DNA from: DATDPM01 sp963841995 | GTDB lineage: Bacteria > Pseudomonadota > Alphaproteobacteria > DATDPM01 | DNA: 64,000 nucleotides | Reading direction: 5' to 3' | Assembly (NCBI GenBank): GCA_963841995.1 | Contig: CAWJEX010000002.1 | Coordinates: 124,001-188,000, forward strand | Shown here: positions 50,926-59,719 of the stretch, piece after piece | Numbering within the stretch: the stretch's first letter is position 1 | Layout of the letters: each line of letters opens with the position of its first letter | Program-made: the position numbers and the translations under genes | The notes under the pieces: generated by a model | Told to the model about the DNA's origin: nothing | Seen by the model: only the letters and a program-made list of their open reading frames with translations | Database searches by the model: none

Positions 50926-51858
50926 GTGGCCTTGTCCGAAAGTTCGATCGCGATTGCCGGGCGCGCGCCGGATTACGCCGCGCCGCTCGGCGATTACATT
51001 GTCCTGCTGAAGCCGCGGGTGATGTCGCTCGTCGTTTTCACCGGGTTCGCCGGCATGATCGTGGCGCCCGGGCACATCCATCCGTTCCTCGCCGTGATCG
51101 CCGTGTTGTGCATCGCGGTTGGGGCGGGGGCCTCGGGTGCCATTAACATGTGGTACGAGCGCGATCTCAATTCGCGCATGGACCGCACCATGCGCCGCCC
51201 ACTTCCCATGGGGCGCATGGCGCCGGGCGATGCGCTCGGGTTCGGGGTCGTGCTGGCGGTCGGTGCGGTGTTGACGATGGGGCTTGCGGTCAATTACACG
51301 GCCGCCGCCTTGCTGACGCTGACGATCTGCTTTTATGTTTTCATCTATACGATCTGGCTGAAGCGCCGCACGCCGCAGAACATCGTGATCGGAGGTGCGG
51401 CCGGCGCCTTCCCGCCGATGATCGGCTGGGCGGCGGTAACCGGGGATGTGAGCCTGACCTCACTGGCATTGTTCGCCATCATCTTCATGTGGACGCCGCC
51501 GCATTTCTGGGCGCTGTCGTTGTTCCGCAGCACCGATTACGCGCGGGCCGGGGTGCCCATGCTTCCGGTTGTCGCGGGTAAACGCGAAACCAAGAAGCAT
51601 ATCGTGCTCTACACCTTGCTGCTGGTGCCGGTCACTCTCGTGCCGGCGATTTTAGGAACATCCGCCGCACTTTACGGCGTTGCCGCAGTGCTCCTCGGCT
51701 TCGCGTTTCTGGGGCTGACGGTCAAGGTTTGGTTCGACGGCACGGATAAGAGCGCAAAGCAACTTTTCGGTTTTTCGATCCTGTACCTGTTTTTAATTTT
51801 CGTCATGTTGATCGCCGATCATTTCTTGGGCCCGGTGTTGGCCCGGGTGGCGGCATGA
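50926..51858 (+). CDS. ctaB: Protoheme IX farnesyltransferase (heme O synthase)
   Basis: A UbiA-superfamily membrane enzyme of 310 residues. It has NMWYERDLNSRMDRTMRRPLP (first aspartate-rich motif, about residues 75-95) and WTPPHFWALSLFRSTDYARAGVPMLP (second conserved region). It attaches farnesyl to heme b, giving the heme O used to make heme A for subunit I. The start is GTG with AAGGAGACG upstream. The stop overlaps the coxF ATG (ATGA), so translation is coupled. Confidence 0.95.
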   Translation: MALSESSIAIAGRAPDYAAPLGDYIVLLKPRVMSLVVFTGFAGMIVAPGHIHPFLAVIAVLCIAVGAGASGAINMWYERDLNSRMDRTMRRPLPMGRMAPGDALGFGVVLAVGAVLTMGLAVNYTAAALLTLTICFYVFIYTIWLKRRTPQNIVIGGAAGAFPPMIGWAAVTGDVSLTSLALFAIIFMWTPPHFWALSLFRSTDYARAGVPMLPVVAGKRETKKHIVLYTLLLVPVTLVPAILGTSAALYGVAAVLLGFAFLGLTVKVWFDGTDKSAKQLFGFSILYLFLIFVMLIADHFLGPVLARVAA

Positions 51859-51983
51859 TCGCGATGGACAGCGATGACTTGCAGAAACGCCAGCGCGCCA
51901 AGAATTGGGCGCTGCTTGCCGTGCTCGCCGGTCTGGCGCTGCTCTTCTATGTCCTGACCTTTGTGAAAATGGGGGCGCAATGA
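51855..51983 (+). CDS. Small cytochrome oxidase-associated membrane protein (CoxF-like, 42 residues)
   Basis: Charged N-terminus (MIAMDSDDLQKRQRAKNW), then one hydrophobic helix (ALLAVLAGLALLFYVLTFV), then a short KMGAQ tail. Its ATG overlaps the ctaB stop and its TGA overlaps the ctaG ATG, both as ATGA, so it is locked into the operon. The place between ctaB and ctaG and the NW-helix-TFVKMG pattern match the CoxF family of alphaproteobacteria. Function is presumably assembly or stability of the aa3 oxidase, but direct evidence for the family is limited. Confidence 0.8.
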   Translation: MIAMDSDDLQKRQRAKNWALLAVLAGLALLFYVLTFVKMGAQ

Positions 51984-52567
51984 CGAGCCCCTCGCTTCAT
52001 CGCCGCAAGATCGCCACCGTCTGCGGACTTTTTCTGATCCTCGCCGTCATGACGGGCCTCGTCGCCGAGAGCGTGCCGCTCTATCGCCTGTTCTGCAAAG
52101 TGACCGGCTATCTGGGCACGACCCAAGTCGCCGAGAAACTGCCGAAAAAGATTCTGGACCGGGTGGTGACGGTCCGTTTCAACGCGGATGTCGGCAACAA
52201 TATGCCGTGGACGTTCGTCGCGCCCCAGCCGATGAAGGTCAGGATCGGCGAACGCGGCTTGGCTTTTTTCACGGCGCGGAACGATACCGATCATGCGATT
52301 ACCGGGTCTGCGGTCTATAACGTCACGCCGGGCCAGGCCGGCCCCTATTTCGACAAGATCGCTTGCTTCTGCTTCCGTACCCAGACGTTAGCGGCGCGAC
52401 AGGAAGCGGAGATGCCGGTCTCCTTCTTCGTTGATCCGGCAATCGTGAAGGATCCCGATGCGGGGCAGATTGATACGATCACGCTTTCCTACACCTTCTA
52501 TGCCGTGCCCGACGCGACCTCGCCCGCGCAGGCGAGCAGCAACATTCCGACCGCAACCGTGAACTGA
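51980..52567 (+). CDS. ctaG: Cytochrome c oxidase assembly protein CtaG (Cox11)
   Basis: A protein of 195 residues. One N-terminal membrane helix (about 12-32) anchors a periplasmic immunoglobulin-like domain. The copper motif ACFCFRTQ and the membrane-proximal Cys in LYRLFCKVTGYLGTTQ are intact. Cox11 delivers copper to the CuB site of subunit I. ATG 51980 overlaps the coxF stop; no upstream start has comparable support. A 58-bp gap separates it from ctaE. Confidence 0.94.
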   Translation: MTSPSLHRRKIATVCGLFLILAVMTGLVAESVPLYRLFCKVTGYLGTTQVAEKLPKKILDRVVTVRFNADVGNNMPWTFVAPQPMKVRIGERGLAFFTARNDTDHAITGSAVYNVTPGQAGPYFDKIACFCFRTQTLAARQEAEMPVSFFVDPAIVKDPDAGQIDTITLSYTFYAVPDATSPAQASSNIPTATVN

Positions 52568-52625
52568 TTTTAGTGCATCGATTTCATCCAGCGATCCAAC
52601 CATTCAGATAAAAAGAGAGACGACA

Positions 52626-53463
52626 ATGGCCGGACATGCCGCAAAACATCCTTATCATCTAGTCAATCCGAGCCCGTGGCCGGCGGTGGCGGCGGTCTCC
52701 GCCCTGCTCTTGACCACCGGTCTCGTTCGCCTGATGCACGAACACAGCTATTGGCTGTTCTTCACCGGCGTCGCCGGAATCCTGTTCACCATGTTCGGCT
52801 GGTGGCGCGACGTGATTGCCGAAGCCCAAGGCGGCGACCACACGGGTGTCGTCCAGATCGGCCTTCGCTACGGCATGGCCCTCTTCATCGCCTCGGAGGT
52901 GATGTTCTTCGTGGCTTGGTTCTGGGCCTATTTCGATGCCAGCCTTTATCCCGGCAACGCCAGCAGCGCCGAGATGATCGGCCGGACGGCGGCACTGGGC
53001 GGCCAATGGCCGCCGGTGAACCTCGCCGGCAAGACCTTCGATCCCTGGGACGTTCCCTTCCTCAACACGCTCATCTTGCTGACCTCGGGCGTCACCGTGA
53101 CCTGGGCGCATCACGCGTTGCGGGAAGGCAATCGGCGGCACCTGATTCTTCGGGCTCTTGGTCACGATCCTGCTGGGCTTCAGTTTCACCGGATTGCAGG
53201 CCTATGAGTACATCCATGCGAAGTTCAATTTCGTGGACGGCATCTACGCCTCGACCTTCTTTATGGCGACGGGCTTCCACGGCGCGCATGTGATCATCGG
53301 CTCGATCTTCCTGACGGTCTGCCTGATCCGCGCGATCAAGGGCCACTTCACGCCGACCCATCACTTCGGCTTTGAAGCGGCGGCTTGGTATTGGCACTTC
53401 GTCGACGTGGTGTGGTTGTTCCTCTTCACCTTCGTCTATTGGCGGCCGTTCTGGCATTCGTAA
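52626..53463 (+). pseudogene. ctaE: Cytochrome c oxidase subunit III gene with an apparent +1 frameshift
   Basis: The product is subunit III in two frames. The first 170 or so codons run from MAGHAAKHPYHLVNPSPWP through YGMALFIASEVMFFVAWFWAYF and WAHHALREGNRRHLIL. The frame then breaks at ATTCTTCGGG (53147-53151). In another phase it resumes as LLVTILLGFSFTGLQAYEYI and finishes with GFHGAHVIIGSIFL and WYWHFVDVVWLFLF. Removing one T gives ILGLLVTILLG and a protein of about 279 residues, the normal length with seven helices. All other oxidase genes are intact, so a sequencing or assembly error is at least as likely as a true mutation. Confidence 0.88.
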
Positions 53464-53482
53464 TACGCCCAGAGGCGCCCCT

Positions 53483-53860
53483 ATGAATACAAAGCGCAGA
53501 GCACCAGTGCCGGTGCTCCGCGCCGCGTTTTTGAGCCGCTGCCCGCGTTGCGGCGAGGGCAAGCTCTATAAGGGCTTCCTCAAGGTCGTCGACCGTTGCG
53601 CGGTATGCGGCCTCAATCTCGGGGCCCAGGATGCCGGGGACGGTCCGGTCGCCTTCATCGTGCTCATTGTCGGCGGGATCGTGGTCGGCCTGGCGCTGTG
53701 GGTTGAAGAATCCTATTCGCCGCCCATGTGGGTTCATGTCGTGCTGTGGCCGCCGGTCATCATCGGCCTGTCGCTCTATCTGCTGCAGCTGTTGAAATCG
53801 CTGCTGATTGCCCTTCAGTTCAAGCATCGCTCGGAAGATTATGGCGAGCCGCCCGCTTAA
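53483..53860 (+). CDS. DUF983 protein (small zinc-ribbon membrane protein)
   Basis: A protein of 125 residues. A cysteine-rich N-terminal part holds CPRCGEGKLYKGF and VDRCAVCGLNLG, two CxxC knuckles that form a zinc ribbon. Two hydrophobic helices follow (VAFIVLIVGGIVVGLALWV and the PPVIIGLSLYLLQLL segment). The family is encoded between subunit III and SURF1 in many alphaproteobacteria and is assumed to help oxidase assembly; no reaction is known. AGAGG precedes the ATG by eight bases. It overlaps surf1 by 20 bases. Confidence 0.85.
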   Translation: MNTKRRAPVPVLRAAFLSRCPRCGEGKLYKGFLKVVDRCAVCGLNLGAQDAGDGPVAFIVLIVGGIVVGLALWVEESYSPPMWVHVVLWPPVIIGLSLYLLQLLKSLLIALQFKHRSEDYGEPPA

Positions 53861-54581
53861 TTTCGAATTCGGCATTGGCCGTTTCCGTTTTCGGCCAACC
53901 CTCGGCCCCACCCTTTTCACCATTCCGTCGCTGATCATTCTCTTGGCGCTCGGCACGTGGCAGGTGCACCGGCTCGAGTGGAAACTGGCGCTCATCGCCG
54001 AACGGAGCGAACGGATCGGCGGTCCGGCGATCGCACCGCCGCCCGCCGATTCCGACATCAAGGAGACCGAATACCGGCATGTGAAGCTGATCGGACATTT
54101 CCTTCACGATCAGGAAATGTATCTCGCCGCGCGCACGTTCAACGGCGATGTCGGCTATCACGTGGTAACGCCCTTTGCCGGCGATGATGGTTTTGTCACG
54201 CTTGTCGACCGCGGATGGATTCCCCTCGACCGCAAGGACCCGAAATCCCGCGCTGAAGGGCAGGTGGCGGGCGATTTTGCCGTCGAAGGACTGATCCGTG
54301 GCAATCAGCACGCGGGATGGTTCGTTCCCGACAACCGGCCGGACGAGAATTTCTGGTTTTTCGTCGATGTTCCGGCGATGGCGGCCCATGCCGGTCTCTC
54401 CAACGTCCGCCCTTATTTTATCGATGCCGGACCAGCGCCCAATCCGGGAGGAATTCCGATCGGGGGGCAGACCAGGATCGAGATTCCCAACGACCATCTG
54501 CAATATGCGATCACCTGGTATTCTTTCGCGATTACCCTCATGGTAATTTACCTGATCTATCATCGGGTGAAGCCGAATTAA
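53841..54581 (+). CDS. surf1: SURF1-family cytochrome oxidase biogenesis protein
   Basis: A protein of 246 residues with two membrane helices, one near residues 25-45 (LFTIPSLIILLALGTWQVHRLEWK, the conserved GTWQ..R..WK) and one at the C-terminus (YAITWYSFAITLMVIYLIYH). The periplasmic loop has VDRGWIP and IPNDHLQYAITWY, the family signatures. It assists heme a insertion into subunit I. ATG 53841 has GGAAGATT upstream and overlaps the DUF983 gene. It is the last gene of the oxidase operon. Confidence 0.93.
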   Translation: MASRPLNFEFGIGRFRFRPTLGPTLFTIPSLIILLALGTWQVHRLEWKLALIAERSERIGGPAIAPPPADSDIKETEYRHVKLIGHFLHDQEMYLAARTFNGDVGYHVVTPFAGDDGFVTLVDRGWIPLDRKDPKSRAEGQVAGDFAVEGLIRGNQHAGWFVPDNRPDENFWFFVDVPAMAAHAGLSNVRPYFIDAGPAPNPGGIPIGGQTRIEIPNDHLQYAITWYSFAITLMVIYLIYHRVKPN

Positions 54582-54649
54582 TTCCGCGCCGGTTCTTTTG
54601 GCGCCGGGAACGTTCTCTCGATAGGAAAACTTGTTTCGGAAAGTTGGAC

Positions 54650-56140
54650 ATGCCGGCGACGGCTTATCAGCGGCTCGAAGAACGTTTTAAACGCATCGCC
54701 GTCCTGCGCGATGTCGACAGCCTCTTGCATTGGGACATGTCGACCATGATGCCGATGGGGGCCGCCTCCGGCCGCTCGGAGCAGATGGCCACCCTCAAAG
54801 TTCTTTGCCATGAGTGGCTGACCGCCGCCGAAATCGAGGACTGGCTCGGCGAAGCCCAGATGGGTGGCAAGCTCGATTCCTGGCAAGCGGCCAATCTCGC
54901 CGAAATGCGCCGGCAATGGCTCCATGCCAGCGCCATCGATGGCAAACTGACCGAAGCCTTGGCCAAAGCCGTTTCCGAATGCGAAATGACTTGGCGCAAG
55001 GCCCGTGGCGCATCGGACTTCGAATCCGTGCGGCCCCTATTGCAGATCGTTCTCGAATTGACGCGCGAATCTGCGAAAGCCAAATCGGAAAAACTTGGCG
55101 TCACGCCTTTCGATGCGCTGCTCGACGAATTCGATCCGGGATTGCGCGCCTCTGAAGTCGACAGGTTGTTTGCGCCCTTGATCCGAGCCCTTCCCGAACT
55201 GCTGGGCAAGGTTCTGGCGCATCAACGAAGCCGTCGGCCGCTTCGCCTCGAAGGACCGTTCCCGGCCGATCAACAGCGGATGCTCGGGCTCAAATTCATG
55301 GCCAAGCTCGGCTTCGATTTCGATCGCGGCCGGCTGGATGTCAGCCTTCATCCCTTTTGCGGCGGCGCCTCCGGCGACGTCCGCATCACCACGCGCTATG
55401 ACGAAGGCGATTTTGCCAAGGCCCTGATGGGCGTACTCCACGAAACCGGCCATGCGCTTTACGAGCAAGGCTTGCCTTTGTCCTGGCGCTATCAGCCGGT
55501 CGGCCGCGTGCATTCGATGGCGATCCATGAAAGCCAATCCCTGCTCATTGAAATGCAGGCCTGCCGCAGCCGGGAGTTCGTCGAATTCGCCGCCCCGTTG
55601 ATGGCGGAAGCTTTTGGCGGCGTCGGCCCCGCCTGGAGCGCCGACAATCTCTATCGCCATTACACGCGGGTTCGGCCGGGCGCCATCCGCGTCGATGCCG
55701 ATGAAGTGACTTACCCGCTCCATGTCCTGCTGCGTTACCGGCTGGAAAAGTCGCTGATCGCCGGCGATCTGGCGCTTGCCGATTTGCCGGAGGCCTGGAC
55801 CAGCGGAATGAATGAGCTGCTCGGCTTTGCGCCCGCCAATGACGGCGAAGGCTGCTTGCAGGATATTCATTGGTTCGACGGCGCCTGGGGTTATTTCCCG
55901 AGCTACACCATCGGTGCCATGGCCGCGGCGCAGCTTTTCGACACGGCGCGGAATGCCGACCCTGAAATCATGCTGGCCATCGGCCGCGGCGACTTCCAGC
56001 CGCTCCTGGCCTGGCTACGCCGCCACGTCCATGGCGAAGCATCGCGGCTGACGCCGTCCGATCTGATCCGCCAGGCAACCGGGCGGCCCCTCGATCCGGC
56101 GGTTTTCCTGGCCCATCTTAAAAGCAGATATCTTCATTAG
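54650..56140 (+). CDS. M32-family carboxypeptidase (Taq type)
   Basis: A cytoplasmic metallocarboxypeptidase of 496 residues. The zinc site is VLHETGHALYEQG (His264, Glu265, His268), followed by the family motif IHESQSLL with the third metal-binding Glu. HPFCGG and TRYDEGDF, conserved in this family, lie just upstream, and WDGAWGYFPSYTIGAM (WFDGAWGYFPSY here) near the C-terminus completes the pattern. It removes C-terminal residues from peptides. GGAAAG precedes the ATG. The protein follows surf1 by 68 bp and may be transcribed with or apart from it. A GC-rich inverted repeat without T-run follows at 56160-56181. Confidence 0.92.
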   Translation: MPATAYQRLEERFKRIAVLRDVDSLLHWDMSTMMPMGAASGRSEQMATLKVLCHEWLTAAEIEDWLGEAQMGGKLDSWQAANLAEMRRQWLHASAIDGKLTEALAKAVSECEMTWRKARGASDFESVRPLLQIVLELTRESAKAKSEKLGVTPFDALLDEFDPGLRASEVDRLFAPLIRALPELLGKVLAHQRSRRPLRLEGPFPADQQRMLGLKFMAKLGFDFDRGRLDVSLHPFCGGASGDVRITTRYDEGDFAKALMGVLHETGHALYEQGLPLSWRYQPVGRVHSMAIHESQSLLIEMQACRSREFVEFAAPLMAEAFGGVGPAWSADNLYRHYTRVRPGAIRVDADEVTYPLHVLLRYRLEKSLIAGDLALADLPEAWTSGMNELLGFAPANDGEGCLQDIHWFDGAWGYFPSYTIGAMAAAQLFDTARNADPEIMLAIGRGDFQPLLAWLRRHVHGEASRLTPSDLIRQATGRPLDPAVFLAHLKSRYLH

Positions 56141-56179
56141 ATCAATCGCTTATACCGTCGCCGGCAGCGCGCTGCCCGG

Positions 56180-56207
56180 CTTGCCCTGGGTTGGGGTCGT
56201 GTATAGT
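56180..56207 (+). promoter_or_regulatory. Candidate promoter for thrC
   Basis: CTTGCC and TATAGT are separated by 16 bases, about 33 bp upstream of the thrC TTG start, leaving room for a short leader with a GGAG ribosome site at about 56230. A similar TATAGTGCGG stands upstream of the DsbD-like gene (60391-60400), which suggests a shared -10 style in this genome. Confidence 0.42.
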
Positions 56208-56239
56208 GTGACCCTGGCTTTTCCACCCGGAGACGGTCT

Positions 56240-57643
56240 TTGCGTTATGTAAGCACCCGTGGCGCGGCCCCGGCGCTGGGCTTCGAAGAAGTCCTGCTCG
56301 CCGGGCTCGCCGAAGACGGCGGCCTCTACGTTCCCGAAACCTGGCCGCGGTTTTCCGCCGAGGAAATTCGTTCCCTGGCGCCGCTGCGCTATGCAGAGCT
56401 CGCGGCGCGGGTCATGCGGCCCTTCATCGCCGGCGCGCTTGCCGAGGACGAATTCGCGGGAATCGTCGAAGACAGCTATGCCGGTTTCCGCCACGAAGCG
56501 GTGGCGCCGCTGGTTGAGCTCGATTCGAATTTCTGGCTGCTCGAGCTGTTCCACGGGCCGACCCTGGCCTTCAAGGATTACGCGCTACAGCTTGTCGGCC
56601 GGCTGTTCGACCTGTTCCTGAAGCGCCGCGGCCGTCATGTGACGGTGATCGGCGCCACGTCCGGCGATACCGGATCGGCGGCGATCGAGGCCTGCCGCGA
56701 CAAGGAGTTGATCGATATCTTCATCCTGCATCCGAAGGGAAGGGTTTCGGAAGTTCAGCGCCGCCAGATGACCACGATCGCCTCGCCCAATGTTCACAAC
56801 ATTGCACTCCACGGCACTTTCGACGATTGCCAGGACCTCGTGAAAGCGATGTTCGCCGATGCGCCTTTCCGCCAACGGATGTCTTTGGCCGCCGTCAATT
56901 CCATTAACTGGGCGCGGGTGATGGCGCAGACCGCTTATTATTTTTCGGCGGCCGTCGCCTTGGATGCGCCGGAGCGCCGCATTTCGTTTGCGGTGCCAAC
57001 GGGGAATTTCGGCAATGTCTATGCCGGCTATGCGGCGCGGAAAATGGGCTTACCCGTCGATTTATTGGTCGTTGCCAGCAACCGCAACGACATTCTCGCT
57101 CGGTTCTTCGAAACCGGAAAATTGGCGGTTTCCGAAGTCATTCCGACCCTTTCTCCGAGCATGGACATTCAGGTCTCGAGCAATCTGGAACGGCTGCTCT
57201 TCGAGCTTTACCGGCGTGACGGTTCCGCCATCGTCGAGCTGATGGGAAAGTTCCGCAAGGAAGGATCGGTGACGCTGGAGCCGGTGCCGTTCCGTAACGC
57301 CTGCGAGATTTTCACCGGCTTCAGGCTCGACGACAATGGCACCCTCGATACCATCGCCGATATCCATGAGCATTGCGGAATGCTGATCGATCCGCACAGC
57401 GCTGTCGGTGTCGCAGCAGGCAAAGCCCGGCGCGATCCCAAGGTGCCGATGGTGGCGCTGGCGACCGCGCACCCGGCTAAATTCCCCGATGCGGTAGAAA
57501 AGGCGACGGGCCTTCGGCCGGAGCTGCCCTCGCATCTGTCGGATTTGATGGAGCGGAAGGAGCGTTTCACCGAACATCCGAATGACGCCAAAGCCGTCAA
57601 GGATTTCATCGCCGGGCAGATGGCGCGGAAAGGTGCGGCATGA
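56240..57643 (+). CDS. thrC: Threonine synthase
   Basis: A PLP enzyme of 467 residues that converts O-phosphohomoserine to threonine. The family opening RYVSTRGAAPALGFEEVLLAG starts at a TTG codon; no ATG fits and GGAG lies about eight bases upstream. Landmarks are FHGPTLAFKDYALQ (PLP lysine Lys112), IGATSGDTGSAAIEA and FAVPTGNFGNVYAG. Length and the N-terminal segment match the long bacterial/fungal class. Its stop overlaps the ATG of the M16 peptidase gene. thrB lies at the right end of the window. Confidence 0.94.
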   Translation: MRYVSTRGAAPALGFEEVLLAGLAEDGGLYVPETWPRFSAEEIRSLAPLRYAELAARVMRPFIAGALAEDEFAGIVEDSYAGFRHEAVAPLVELDSNFWLLELFHGPTLAFKDYALQLVGRLFDLFLKRRGRHVTVIGATSGDTGSAAIEACRDKELIDIFILHPKGRVSEVQRRQMTTIASPNVHNIALHGTFDDCQDLVKAMFADAPFRQRMSLAAVNSINWARVMAQTAYYFSAAVALDAPERRISFAVPTGNFGNVYAGYAARKMGLPVDLLVVASNRNDILARFFETGKLAVSEVIPTLSPSMDIQVSSNLERLLFELYRRDGSAIVELMGKFRKEGSVTLEPVPFRNACEIFTGFRLDDNGTLDTIADIHEHCGMLIDPHSAVGVAAGKARRDPKVPMVALATAHPAKFPDAVEKATGLRPELPSHLSDLMERKERFTEHPNDAKAVKDFIAGQMARKGAA

Positions 57644-58896
57644 GCGTTCGCGTCACCACCTTGCCGTCGGGCTTGCGTGTCGCCAGCGATGCGATGCCGG
57701 GTGTGGAGACCGTTTCGCTTGGAGCTTGGGTCAAGGTCGGCACGAGAAATGAGCCGGAAGCGATCAACGGCGTCGCCCATCTTCTCGAACACATGGCATT
57801 CAAGGGCACGGAAAAACGCAATGCGCGGCAGATCGCCGAAGAGATCGAGGCGGTGGGCGGCCATTTGAACGCCTACACGGCGCGGGAATATACCGCTTAT
57901 TACGCGCGGGTGCTGAAGGATGACACCCGGCTCGCGGTCAACATCATCGCCGATATCCTTCAGCACTCGGTGTTTGATGATGACGAATTGGCCCGGGAGC
58001 GCGCCGTCATCATTCAGGAAATCGGTCAGGCTTACGATACGCCGGACGATATCGTCTTCGATTATTTCCAGGAGGCGGCCTTCCCCAATCAAGCCTTGGG
58101 CCGGCCCGTCCTCGGCACCGAAGAGAATATTGAAACCATGGCGCGGGAATCGATCATCGCCTATATGCGCGAGCATTATCTGCCGTCGAGTATCGTGATG
58201 GTCGCCGCTGGCGCCGTCGATCACGACCGGTTCGTGGCGATGGCGAGTGAAGCCTTCGATTCGCTGCCGAATGGGGGCCCCGAGCCGGCCCAAGCCGCCC
58301 ATTATCAAGGCGGCGAAAGGCGAGAGCCGCGCGACCTCGAACAGGTGCATCTGGTGCTGGGCTTTCCCGGGCTTCGCTACGACGACCCGGATTATTACGC
58401 CCAGGGCGTGTTCTCGACCCTGTTCGGCGGCGGCATGTCCTCGCGGCTCTTTCAAGAAGCGCGTGAAAAGCGGGGACTTTGTTATTCGATCTATTCTTTT
58501 TCATCGTCCTATACCGACGGCGGCTTGTTCGGGGTTTATGCCGGCACCGGGGAAGACAAGGCGGCGGAACTCCTTGATGTCATGTGCTCGGAAATGGTCA
58601 GCGCCACGTCTTCGATCGAAAGCGGCGAATTGGAGCGGGCGAAGGCGCAAGGCCGTGCCTCGGTGCTGATGTCCCGGGAAAGCACGTCGACACGTTCCGA
58701 GCAGCTCGGCCATCAATTGCTGACCTATGGGCGGCACCTGCCCGCCGAAGAGATCACCCGGAAAATCGACGCCGTCGACAAGCCGGCGATCGCGCGGGTT
58801 GCCTCGCGATTGCTCTCCGGAAGGCCGACATTTGCCGCCTTGGGGCCGTTATCGACGATCGAGTCCTTCGATCGGCTCGTGGCGAAGCTGGCGTGA
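57640..58896 (+). CDS. M16-family zinc peptidase (processing peptidase-like)
   Basis: A protein of 418 residues. The inverted zinc motif HxxEH is AHLLEHMAFKGT (His47, Glu50, His51), with the distal Glu in the ERAVIIQEIGQAYDTPDD region about 75 residues later. The C-terminal half has the second M16 domain with GGGMSSRLFQEAREKRGLCYSI (the conserved R and Y of substrate binding). It has no signal peptide. Relatives include mitochondrial processing peptidase beta and bacterial pitrilysin-like enzymes. It is translationally coupled to thrC, a conserved pairing in alphaproteobacteria whose logic is unclear. Confidence 0.92.
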   Translation: MSVRVTTLPSGLRVASDAMPGVETVSLGAWVKVGTRNEPEAINGVAHLLEHMAFKGTEKRNARQIAEEIEAVGGHLNAYTAREYTAYYARVLKDDTRLAVNIIADILQHSVFDDDELARERAVIIQEIGQAYDTPDDIVFDYFQEAAFPNQALGRPVLGTEENIETMARESIIAYMREHYLPSSIVMVAAGAVDHDRFVAMASEAFDSLPNGGPEPAQAAHYQGGERREPRDLEQVHLVLGFPGLRYDDPDYYAQGVFSTLFGGGMSSRLFQEAREKRGLCYSIYSFSSSYTDGGLFGVYAGTGEDKAAELLDVMCSEMVSATSSIESGELERAKAQGRASVLMSRESTSTRSEQLGHQLLTYGRHLPAEEITRKIDAVDKPAIARVASRLLSGRPTFAALGPLSTIESFDRLVAKLA

Positions 58897-58900
58897 CGCC

Positions 58901-59551
58901 ATGGCGGCGCGGCACCTACCCCAACTGACGCCAGATATCCGGGGGTTTCTGCGTCGCCTCGTTTTCGACGATGGGGAACCGGTGTTGCGCTTCGGCCGGG
59001 TACGGCTGCGCACCCCGTGCGGCCAGGATTTCGCCGATTGGGTGGCATTGCGTTCCGCCTCCCGCGATTTTCTCAAGCCTTGGGAATCGACCTGGCCGGC
59101 GGACGTCTTGGAAAAAGCGGCGTTCCGCCGCCGGCTTCGCCAATATGCCGAGGAACGCGACCGGCGGATCGGCTACTACTTCCTCATTTTCCACACCGGC
59201 GACGGGGTCCTTCTCGGCGGCATCAACCTCACCAATGTGCGCCGCGGCATCGTTCAAGCTGGAACGTTGGGCTATTGGATCGGCGCAGTCTTCGCCCGGC
59301 AGGGATATATGACCGAAGGCATGGCGGCGGTGCTGTCCTTTGCGTTCGAGACTCTCAATCTCAACCGGGTCGAGGCGGCGTGCTTGCCCGACAATGTGGC
59401 GAGCCGGGCGCTCCTCGAGAAATGCGGATTCTGGGAAGAAGGCCGCGCCCGCAAATATCTGCGCATCAATGGCATGTGGCAGGACCATGTGCTCTACGCG
59501 ATCTTGCGCGAGGATTGGATGCCCAAAGGCATTCGCGTCACCCGCGAATGA
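58901..59551 (+). CDS. GNAT-family N-acetyltransferase (RimJ/RimL-like)
   Basis: A protein of 216 residues. The acetyl-CoA fold is visible as LGYWIGAVFARQGYMTEGM (motif A, with the R/Q-x-x-G-x-G/A type loop), AVLSFAFETLNLNRVEAACLPDN and ALLEKCGFWEEGRARKYLRING, the pattern of ribosomal-protein alanine acetyltransferases. The protein target is not determined. It starts four bases after the M16 stop and completes a thrC-M16-GNAT run. Convergent with yqgE; the 168-bp gap holds nothing recognisable. Confidence 0.87.
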   Translation: MAARHLPQLTPDIRGFLRRLVFDDGEPVLRFGRVRLRTPCGQDFADWVALRSASRDFLKPWESTWPADVLEKAAFRRRLRQYAEERDRRIGYYFLIFHTGDGVLLGGINLTNVRRGIVQAGTLGYWIGAVFARQGYMTEGMAAVLSFAFETLNLNRVEAACLPDNVASRALLEKCGFWEEGRARKYLRINGMWQDHVLYAILREDWMPKGIRVTRE

Positions 59552-59719
59552 CCGCGGATTCGGCGATTTTAATCCGCCGCTGAGTCATCGAAGATCTGGA
59601 TATGCTGATTGCGTTTTCCGCGTCATAGCGTGTCGAACCGTCGGCTTGCGCGGACAGGCATTGATGAATTACCGGATGGAAAAACCTGGCGATAGACGGG
59701 GAAACAGGAAAGGGGAAGA

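Noticed and set aside
53147..53151. Programmed ribosomal frameshift in ctaE
   Set aside because: No slippery heptamer or downstream pseudoknot is evident, and other subunit III genes are not known to need one.
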